Source of the DNA: JAWLFY01 sp964462125
Lineage (GTDB): Bacteria > Planctomycetota > Planctomycetia > Pirellulales > Pirellulaceae
DNA length: 11,624 nt
Assembly: GCA_964462125.1 (NCBI GenBank)
Contig: CAYWXT010000182.1
Span: 1 to 11,624 of the forward strand
Direction of reading: 5' to 3'
In this document: piece after piece, positions 1 to 5,302 of the stretch
How positions within the stretch are numbered: the stretch's first letter is position 1
How the letters are laid out: every line of letters begins with the position of its first letter
Made by a program: the position numbers and the translations under genes
Notes under the pieces: generated by a model
The model's database searches: none
What the model was told of the DNA's origin: nothing
The model's input: the letters and a program-made list of their open reading frames with translations, nothing else

Positions 1-1186
1 GCCGATCGACGCGCGGTGCCGCCGGGGCGTCGGCGAGGGCCGCCAGTGTTGCATTCTCACGCACCGTCGACCCCAGCAACAGTCCGGTTAGCTTGCGGTC
101 CTCGGGAACCAAAGCCAGCCCCGCCCGGATCGCCCGTTGCACCGAACCGGGAGGAATCGGTCTGCCCGCGACCCGCACCTCACCGGCCACCGCCCGGCGA
201 ACCCCGAAGATCGTCTCCAGCAACTCGCTCCGGCCGGAACCGACCAAACCGGCAACCCCGACGACCTCGCCCTGGCGCACCGACAAATCCAGTGGTTCCC
301 CGGACGGCATGTCGATCCGAAGTCCGCGGACCTGCAAACACGTTGGCCCCGGCGGGCAGGGATCACGGTGAAAAAGTTGAGCAATCTCCCGCCCGACCAT
401 CGCTGAAACCATGCGGTCGTGATTGATCTCGTCCCCGGTCAACTCGCCGGCATTGCGGCCGTCGCGAAGGACGACCACGCGGTCCGCCAATCGGGTCACT
501 TCCGCCAACCGATGCGAGATGTAGATCACACTCACCCCGCCAGCCCGCAATCCCTGAATCAACTCGAACAGCCGCGCCGCTTCCCGGTTCGACAGGCTGC
601 TGGTCGGTTCATCCATGATCACGACTGAGGCGTCGATCGCCAGCGCCTTGGCGATCTCCACTAACTGGCGCCCCGCCGTCGAAAGCGACGCCAGCGGGGT
701 CTCGGGCGAAACCGGCAATCCGACCCGCTCGAGATAGCCTGTCGCGGCGCGGCGCATCTCGCCGCGATCAATCCAGCCGTACCGATTCGGCTCGCGACCG
801 AGAAACAGATTCTCCGCGAGGCTCAGGTGTTCATGCAGATTGAGTTCCTGGTGAATCAGCGCGACCCCGGCACGCAACGCCTCGGCGGGGGTGGCAAGGG
901 AAACCGCTCGGCCGTGCAGTCGAATTTGCCCGCTGTCGGGGGCGACGATGCCCGCCAAGACCTTCATCAGGGTGCTCTTCCCCCCTCCGTTCTCGCCGAT
1001 CACCGCCAACGTCTCCGCCGGCATGACCTGCAACGAGACGTCGTCCAACGCATGTACCCCTGGATACTGCTTGTGGATCGAGATCACCTCCAGTCGAGGC
1101 TCGGATGCGTCGGTGGTGCGGGACACGAAGCTGCCGGACGCGAAAGGCCCGGTGTTGCTCAAGGGAAGATGTTTCGACAACGGCAC
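1..1186 (-). CDS. Sugar ABC transporter ATP-binding protein (RbsA/XylG/MglA-type), partial: C-terminus beyond left edge
   Basis: This is the ATPase subunit of a carbohydrate ABC importer, which would power a membrane permease at the inner face of the cytoplasmic membrane. It is read on the minus strand with no stop in the 395 codons visible; family members are about 500 residues. Domain 1 shows Walker A GENGGGKST (about 65-72), Q-loop IHQELNL (111-117), the family's degenerate signature LSTAGRQLVEIAKAL (168-182), Walker B VVIMDEPTSSLS (188-199) and H-loop YISHR (222-226). Domain 2 has the degenerate P-loop GLVGSGRSELL (313-323) and ALVPEDRK (358-365), as in RbsA. The start is uncertain. GTG at 1186 is used here, but GTG at 1126 (residue 21) is equally possible, because ATPase homology begins near residue 32 and neither has a clear ribosome binding site. 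Permease and binding-protein genes, expected beside it, are not in the window, so the sugar cannot be named. Confidence 0.95.
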   Translation of the reverse strand, partial: MPLSKHLPLSNTGPFASGSFVSRTTDASEPRLEVISIHKQYPGVHALDDVSLQVMPAETLAVIGENGGGKSTLMKVLAGIVAPDSGQIRLHGRAVSLATPAEALRAGVALIHQELNLHEHLSLAENLFLGREPNRYGWIDRGEMRRAATGYLERVGLPVSPETPLASLSTAGRQLVEIAKALAIDASVVIMDEPTSSLSNREAARLFELIQGLRAGGVSVIYISHRLAEVTRLADRVVVLRDGRNAGELTGDEINHDRMVSAMVGREIAQLFHRDPCPPGPTCLQVRGLRIDMPSGEPLDLSVRQGEVVGVAGLVGSGRSELLETIFGVRRAVAGEVRVAGRPIPPGSVQRAIRAGLALVPEDRKLTGLLLGSTVRENATLAALADAPAAPRVDR

Positions 1187-1235
1187 GCGCGCGCTGCCCA
1201 GTTTAACCGCTTGCAGCGGCCGGCAGGAGCGTAGG

Positions 1236-1278
1236 ACGTTGAGCGATGGTGGTGACAACGTGGAGCGATGGTCGTGTC
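1236..1278. repeat. Direct repeat pair, 21-bp units at 22-bp period
   Basis: Units 1236-1256 and 1258-1278 agree at 18 of 21 positions and share the core GAGCGATGGT (1241-1250 and 1263-1272). A 22-bp period is about two helical turns, so both copies face the same side of the DNA, as expected for a site bound by a dimer or tandem regulator. They lie in the divergent promoter region. Binding is an inference; a chance or decayed duplication is possible. Confidence 0.5.
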
Positions 1279-1472
1279 CGCGTGGCGTCAGGACCGGCAC
1301 AGTTGACACCGTTGGGCGGCGGACCGTTGACAGAGCGTCGCTCTCGACCGTTTCGATGCAAGAGAGTCCTTGCCCAAGGCCGACCTCGAAAGAGAGCCGG
1401 CCTCTTCACTCGGCAGAGGCCGCATCGGTACCGGCGGGCGGAAACCGACGGATCCACGACACCCCTGTCACC

Positions 1473-1477
1473 AGGAG
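1473..1477 (+). promoter_or_regulatory. Ribosome binding site that decides the kinase start
   Basis: AGGAG ends 7 nt before GTG at 1485. It is one of the few clear Shine-Dalgarno sites in the window and supports this GTG over the upstream ATG at 1356, which has none. Confidence 0.6.
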
Positions 1478-1484
1478 CCCCGAG

Positions 1485-2876
1485 GTGAGTCTCTCCAACG
1501 CTCGCGTCGATGCCGCCTCCGATCGTCGCCGACCCGCGCTCCTCCGGGGGAACGGTTGGCGCGAGGGCCAATTGGAACAACCGTCGGCTGAGCAACGAGC
1601 GGTGCGGTTGTTGAGTGAAACCGCGCACGATCTGCGCTCGCCGCTGACGACGATCCGCGAATCGGTTCGCCTTGTCCGCGATGGCGGCGCCGGGCCGCTC
1701 AGCGACGAACAACGCTCGTTCTTGGCGACGGCGATCGACCAGTGTGATTGCGTCGATCAATTGGTCGAGGAGTTAATCCAGTTCGATCGGCTCCGCACCG
1801 GAGTGCCGCGGGTGCGGCGACAGTGGGTATCGATCCGCGAGGTCCGCCACGCCGTTGATGAGACGCTGCGGCCGTGGACGACGCCGCGCGCGGTTTCCAT
1901 CGTGTGGGAAGGTGCCGATGACACGGCGCTAACCACCTTTGCCGATGCCTCGATTCTGCGCCGTTTGATTGTCAATTTGATCGCCAATGCGGTTCGGGTG
2001 ACCGGCGAAGGGGACGACGTGCGGATCCGGCTCCGACCGGTGCGGGGAGGCGAGTCGGTTCGCTGGGAGATCATCGACCAGGGCCCCGGGATCGACCCGG
2101 CGCGGCTTCAACAAATCTCCCAACACCAAGTGTCGCAGTCCGAGGGCGAAGGAATCGGGCTGATGATCTCGCGGCAACTCGCCGCGCTGCACTTCTCCCC
2201 CCTACATGTCCGCTCCTGTGTCGGCACCGGTACCGAAGTCGCTTTCGAAACGCCTGCCGGCGGACCGAGATCGGTTGCCGCCTGCTGGTCCCGCTGGCGG
2301 AGTTCCATCTCGGCCGGCGGCGGCACGGCCAGTCAGCGGCCGTTGCTCGGCGAGTCGATCCACACCCGCTTCGATCCGCCCGCCGCGACTGTCGCACTGA
2401 GCCACGAAGGCGGTGAACCGAAGATGCGGGATCGATTGGTCGCTGGGACCGTTTCTCTCGGAGCCGCCGTCCCCATGTCTCTCGCCGACCGCTTTGACGA
2501 GCTCTTGCAGCACCAGCAGCGGCTGTACGATTTGGTTTACCGCGCCGGGATCCGGCATTGGGTTTGGTGCTTCGACATCGATGAGCGGCATTGCGAACAG
2601 CGAATGGACATGATCACCGGCGCCGCCCGGGCGGAGAGCGACGGTATGCGGTTGCATTGGAGCCGTCCCCAGCTGATTCCCGTCGATCACCGGCGGCTGA
2701 AACATCGCCTCCAGGATTGGCTCGTCCGGCAAACGCTGGCCGCCCCCACCGATTCCGACGGCGACGCAGTCGGCGCCGTCACGCAACCGGTCCGCTCCTC
2801 GCCCATCCCTGCGGCCCGGCTCGATCACGAGGTCCGGTGGCTGGTCCAGCGGCTCACCGCTCGAACCACCTCTTGA
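1485..2876 (+). CDS. Soluble sensor histidine kinase with an unrecognised C-terminal extension
   Basis: This is a two-component histidine kinase that would autophosphorylate a His and pass the phosphate to a response regulator. With the GTG start it has 463 residues. The HisKA dimerisation helix carries the H-box AHDLRSPLTTI (47-57, phospho-acceptor His48). The ATPase domain follows: N-box VNLIANAV (163-170, Asn168), G1 box DQGPGI (198-203, Asp198) and G2 box GEGIGL (221-226). Catalytic homology ends near 255. The remaining ~208 residues match no domain I recognise; they include the aromatic/Cys-rich stretch HWVWCFDIDERHCEQ (358-372). There is no membrane segment and only ~40 residues before HisKA, so the sensor is either the C-terminal part or a partner protein. 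GTG at 1485 was chosen because AGGAG lies 7 nt upstream (1473-1477); the frame stays open to ATG 1356 and ATG 891, the latter inside the opposing ABC gene. No response regulator gene is in the window. Confidence 0.9.
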   Translation: MSLSNARVDAASDRRRPALLRGNGWREGQLEQPSAEQRAVRLLSETAHDLRSPLTTIRESVRLVRDGGAGPLSDEQRSFLATAIDQCDCVDQLVEELIQFDRLRTGVPRVRRQWVSIREVRHAVDETLRPWTTPRAVSIVWEGADDTALTTFADASILRRLIVNLIANAVRVTGEGDDVRIRLRPVRGGESVRWEIIDQGPGIDPARLQQISQHQVSQSEGEGIGLMISRQLAALHFSPLHVRSCVGTGTEVAFETPAGGPRSVAACWSRWRSSISAGGGTASQRPLLGESIHTRFDPPAATVALSHEGGEPKMRDRLVAGTVSLGAAVPMSLADRFDELLQHQQRLYDLVYRAGIRHWVWCFDIDERHCEQRMDMITGAARAESDGMRLHWSRPQLIPVDHRRLKHRLQDWLVRQTLAAPTDSDGDAVGAVTQPVRSSPIPAARLDHEVRWLVQRLTARTTS

Positions 2877-3010
2877 TCGCACGAACCGTGGCCGGCCGGC
2901 GCGCGGACAATCAGCGTGGTCAGCGGCCACGTGAGTCGTCCGGATGATTCTTGCGCGTCGTTGCACTACGATGCTGGCCCAATGCCGGGCCGATCCCTTG
3001 GAAGCACGCT

Positions 3011-3050
3011 GGCCCGGTCGCCGGCATCATGGCCCGGTCGCCGCCGTGAT
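3011..3050. repeat. Tandem direct repeat, two 20-bp units
   Basis: GGCCCGGTCGCCG begins both units (3011-3030 and 3031-3050). The units match at 17 of 20 positions, the differences being near the 3' end of each. This is either a small tandem duplication or a repeated operator upstream of the permease gene; the sequence alone cannot decide. Confidence 0.7.
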
Positions 3051-3092
3051 GTAGGTCGGTCCGAGAATGTCGACTAGCCGCGAAGATTAAAC

Positions 3093-3134
3093 GCTGAAAG
3101 CTGACTGCTAAAAGCTGACTGCTGAACGCTGTCC
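3093..3134. repeat. 14-bp tandem repeat, about three units
   Basis: Unit 1 is GCTGAAAGCTGACT (3093-3106), unit 2 GCTAAAAGCTGACT (3107-3120) with one mismatch, and unit 3 (3121-3134) starts GCTGAACGCT and then diverges. It ends about 35 bp before the permease start codon. Low-complexity tracts built from similar words are, to my recollection, common between genes in Pirellulaceae genomes. Confidence 0.75.
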
Positions 3135-3169
3135 CCTGCCCTTTTTCGCCTCGCCCTCGAGTTCCGCAA

Positions 3170-4636
3170 ATGAATATTTGGTGGCTGGTCGTCCTGTCGG
3201 TCGCTGTCGTCCTGGTCTCCATTTTGGTGTTCCGATTGCACGCGTTTCTAACGCTGCTGTTGGCCGGGCTGTTGGTCGCCGCGTTGACTGGGACCGAATC
3301 GCTACGGTCCTTCGCCGAGGGTCAGGTCGAGAGTGGCAACATGTCGCCTCAGGCGGCCGAGTCTCTGGTCGACGCCAGCGCCCCGAATCGGCTGGCGAGC
3401 GAATTCGGCGACACGGCGGGGAAGATCGGGATCCTGATCGCGCTGGCGAGCATCATCGGCGGCTGCCTGTTGGAATCGGGGGGGGCCGCGTCGATTGTCG
3501 ATGCGATGCTGCGTGCCACCGGTGAAAAGCGGGCTCCCGAGGCGCTGGCGGCCAGTTCTTTCCTGCTGGGGATCCCGGTCTTTTTCGACACGGTGTTTTA
3601 CTTGATGGTTCCCTTGGCCCGTTCGCTGCGCCGCCGCGTCGGCCGCGATTACGTGCTGTTCCTGCTCGCGATCCTGGCCGGCGGCTCGATCGCCCACTCC
3701 CTCGTTCCCCCAACGCCCGGACCGCTCCAGGTAGCAGAGATCATCGGCGTTGAGATTGGCGAGATGTTGCTCGCGGGACTGGCGATCGGCAGTTGTACCA
3801 GCCTGTTGTCGCTCGCCGCCGCCCGGGTGATCAACCGTCTGGTCGACGTCCCGCTCCGCGGCGATGAATTCGGCGTCGGTGGCGAGGAGGAGTCGTCGGA
3901 GTCTGAGCGGCAAATCCCGGAGGCGGCAACCAGGCCCGCTGCTGAAGTGCCCCGCCCCCAACCACCGCTGCTGCTGTCACTGCTCCCGATCGTGATCCCC
4001 GTGGCGCTGATTTCCGTCGCCTCGGTGATCAGCTATCTGACCGATGCCGACCATCTGAGCGAGGCACCCTGGACGACCTGGCTGCTCACTCTAGGGGACA
4101 AGAACATCGCGATTGGAATCGGCTGTGCGTTCGCCTTCGGTTTGGTCCGCTATTGTCCTTCCGAGAAACGCCGGACCTTGGTCACCCGGTCGTTGGCGTC
4201 GGCGGGGAACATCATTTTGATCACCGCCGCCGGCGGCGCGTTTGGCGCGATGCTCCGGCAAGCGGGGATCGCCGGGGCGGTGAGCGAGCTGACCCGCGAT
4301 GTCCCTGGACTGATGCTGCTGCCGGTCGCGTTTGCCGTGACCGCCGCGATCCGCACGCTGCAAGGTTCCGCCACGGTCGCCATGATCACCGCCGCCGGGG
4401 TGCTGCAGGGTTTTGCCGAAAGCGTTCCGTTTCACCCGGTCTACCTGGCGATGGCGATTGGCGCCGGCAGCAAGCCGATCTCCTGGATGACCGACAGCGC
4501 CTTTTGGGTGATCACCAAGATGAGCGGCATGACCGAGGCGGAAGGGCTGCGAGTGATCTCACCGATGAGCACCGCGATGGGCATCGCGGCCCTGATCGTC
4601 ACGATGATCTTCGCGGGACTCTACCCAGCCGCGTGA
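3170..4636 (+). CDS. GntP-family gluconate/sugar-acid:H+ symporter
   Basis: This is an integral membrane permease of the GntP (Gnt) family, which imports gluconate and related sugar acids with protons. The 488-residue protein is near the usual size (~440-460) plus insertions. Family signatures are GKIGILIALASIIGG (84-98), GIPVFFDTVFYLMVPLA (134-150), SLVPPTPGP (177-185), GGAFGAMLRQAGI (355-367), RTLQGSATVAMITAAG (395-410) and GAGSKPISWMTDSAFWV (431-447). About 12 hydrophobic segments are visible. Two hydrophilic stretches stand out: an insertion of roughly 35 residues at 45-80 after the first hairpin, and a central charged loop at 228-265 rich in Glu and then Pro. The ATG at 3170 has no strong Shine-Dalgarno site. 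No gluconate kinase or dehydratase lies next to it, so the substrate is unproven. Confidence 0.95.
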   Translation: MNIWWLVVLSVAVVLVSILVFRLHAFLTLLLAGLLVAALTGTESLRSFAEGQVESGNMSPQAAESLVDASAPNRLASEFGDTAGKIGILIALASIIGGCLLESGGAASIVDAMLRATGEKRAPEALAASSFLLGIPVFFDTVFYLMVPLARSLRRRVGRDYVLFLLAILAGGSIAHSLVPPTPGPLQVAEIIGVEIGEMLLAGLAIGSCTSLLSLAAARVINRLVDVPLRGDEFGVGGEEESSESERQIPEAATRPAAEVPRPQPPLLLSLLPIVIPVALISVASVISYLTDADHLSEAPWTTWLLTLGDKNIAIGIGCAFAFGLVRYCPSEKRRTLVTRSLASAGNIILITAAGGAFGAMLRQAGIAGAVSELTRDVPGLMLLPVAFAVTAAIRTLQGSATVAMITAAGVLQGFAESVPFHPVYLAMAIGAGSKPISWMTDSAFWVITKMSGMTEAEGLRVISPMSTAMGIAALIVTMIFAGLYPAA

Positions 4637-4657
4637 GCGTGAAAGCGGTGAATCGGC

Positions 4658-4680
4658 TCTCCCGCCGCCCACGTGGGAGA
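4658..4680. terminator. Candidate hairpin after the permease gene
   Basis: TCTCCC (4658-4663) pairs with GGGAGA (4675-4680), and inside the same region CCCACGTGGG (4668-4677) is a perfect 10-bp palindrome, so two alternative structures are possible. It lies 21 nt after the permease stop, between convergent genes, which is the right place for a terminator. There is no T-run, so Rho-independent action is doubtful. Confidence 0.3.
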
Positions 4681-4811
4681 ACTCGATGACGACCTGGATC
4701 GCATCCAAGTCGACGTCCTCGATGTTCCAGGAGTTGTCGAGCCCGAGCAGGGCACGCTCGTGTTCATTGAGTTCGTTGATTTCCAGAAATGTCGTCTGGG
4801 AGGTGGTTCGC

Positions 4812-4824
4812 CGGCCAAAGGCCG
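4812..4824 (-). terminator. Candidate hairpin after the thioesterase gene
   Basis: CGGCC-AAA-GGCCG is a 5-bp GC stem with a 3-nt loop, starting 4 nt after the thioesterase stop codon. There is no T-run after it on the minus strand. The position suits a terminator, but a short GC palindrome is common in DNA of this composition. Confidence 0.3.
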
Positions 4825-4828
4825 TGAC

Positions 4829-5257
4829 TCAATGAGGATCATCGACATCGCGGCCGTCGTTGAGCGGGATGGGGACGCGTGTTTCTCCCTTCAAGGCAAC
4901 CGCCACGTAGCTCACTTCGGCCTCGGTGAGTTTATCGGGTTGCCCCTCACGTTCGGCTTCGACGTCGACGTGCATGGTGATCGAGGTGGTTCCCACGCGA
5001 ACCAATCGCGTCCAGAAGCTCACCAGGTCGCCGACGAAAACGGGTCGATGAAATTCCACGCTTTTCATCGCCACGGTGACGAGCTGCTTCCTGCCTGAGC
5101 CCGCCTGTCGGATCTCGTGATAGGCACCCACCGCCCCTGCTTGATCGATGTAGCTGAGAAGCACGCCACCGAAAATCGTTCCGTGCGGATTCGTGTCTCT
5201 CGGCATCATGACGACCTTCAGGGCCAGATGCCGTGGGTCGGGTCTGGAATCGGACAT
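4829..5257 (-). CDS. Acyl-CoA thioesterase, YciA/hotdog family
   Basis: This is a hotdog-fold hydrolase that would cleave acyl-CoA thioesters to free acid and CoA in the cytoplasm. At 142 residues it has the usual single-domain length. The N-terminal active-site region reads MMPRDTNPHGTIFGGVLLSYID (17-38), with the family's N-P-H-G-x-I-F-G-G motif (23-31) and Asp38 as the expected catalytic acid at the start of the central helix (DQAGAVGAY). RPVFVGDLVSF (71-81) is the conserved strand and turn after it. The tail past ~135 is acidic. The ATG at 5257 begins 45 bp after the stop of the dehydrogenase gene on the same strand, so the two are probably co-transcribed, although no functional link is evident. 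Chain-length preference cannot be told from the sequence. Confidence 0.93.
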   Translation of the reverse strand: MSDSRPDPRHLALKVVMMPRDTNPHGTIFGGVLLSYIDQAGAVGAYHEIRQAGSGRKQLVTVAMKSVEFHRPVFVGDLVSFWTRLVRVGTTSITMHVDVEAEREGQPDKLTEAEVSYVAVALKGETRVPIPLNDGRDVDDPH

Positions 5258-5302
5258 GGCTTGCTCGCTTCGATTTGTTTCAAGCGGTGTTTCAATCAGC
5301 GC

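Larger units (their letters stand above)
1187..1484. promoter_or_regulatory. Divergent intergenic region between ABC ATPase and histidine kinase genes
   Basis: This 298-bp region must carry the promoters of both flanking genes. It holds a 21-bp direct repeat pair (1236-1256 and 1258-1278) and two copies of GTTGACA (1302-1308 and 1326-1332), listed separately or as findings. The two TTGACA hexamers match the sigma-70 -35 consensus, but no convincing -10 box lies 16-18 bp downstream of either, so no promoter is called. A small inverted repeat, CCGC-TTGCA-GCGG, lies near 1207-1219. The plus frame used by the kinase is open throughout this region, but its predicted residues there show no recognisable domain. 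Confidence 0.5.
2877..3169. other. Intergenic region between kinase and GntP permease
   Basis: These 293 bp contain no supported gene. They hold the 10-bp palindrome GCCGGCCGGC (2891-2900), a weak hairpin GGCCC-N6-GGGCC (2976-2991) without a T-run, a 20-bp direct repeat pair (3011-3050) and a 14-bp tandem repeat (3093-3134). The permease promoter presumably lies here, but no clear -35/-10 pair was identified. Confidence 0.6.
4640..4828 (-). pseudogene. Possible remnant of an ISL3-type transposase N-terminus
   Basis: In the minus frame directly after the thioesterase stop there is an open stretch with no start codon. It reads ...RALLGLDNSWNIEDVDLD, then AIQVVIEFSH (about 4674-4756). This resembles, from memory, the N-terminus of ISL3-family transposases: a short helix, 'LLG...W.V..VDLD', then a beta strand before the Cys-rich zinc motif. 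The zinc motif and everything after it are missing, and the frame runs antisense into the permease gene. If real, it is a small decayed fragment with no function left. No terminal inverted repeats were found. The opposite frame (plus, 4673-5098) was rejected as an antisense shadow. Confidence 0.35.

Noticed and set aside
891..1484. Plus-strand upstream extension of the kinase frame (661 residues from ATG 891)
   Set aside because: It overlaps the strongly supported ABC ATPase on the opposite strand, shows no domain, and GTG 1485 has a good ribosome binding site.
1203..1760. Minus-strand open frame of 185 codons
   Set aside because: It is antisense to the HisKA domain and the intergenic region; its Arg/Pro-rich composition is typical of shadow frames in GC-rich DNA.
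2202..2966. Minus-strand open frame of 254 codons
   Set aside because: It is antisense to the kinase C-terminal region and resembles no protein. The kinase frame is continuous from the recognised domains, so it is preferred.
3302..3961. Minus-strand open frame of 219 codons
   Set aside because: It is antisense to the clear GntP permease and rich in Arg, Gln and Asp as a mirror of membrane codons.
4673..5098. Plus-strand open frame of 141 codons
   Set aside because: It is mostly antisense to the hotdog thioesterase, whose active-site motif is unmistakable.
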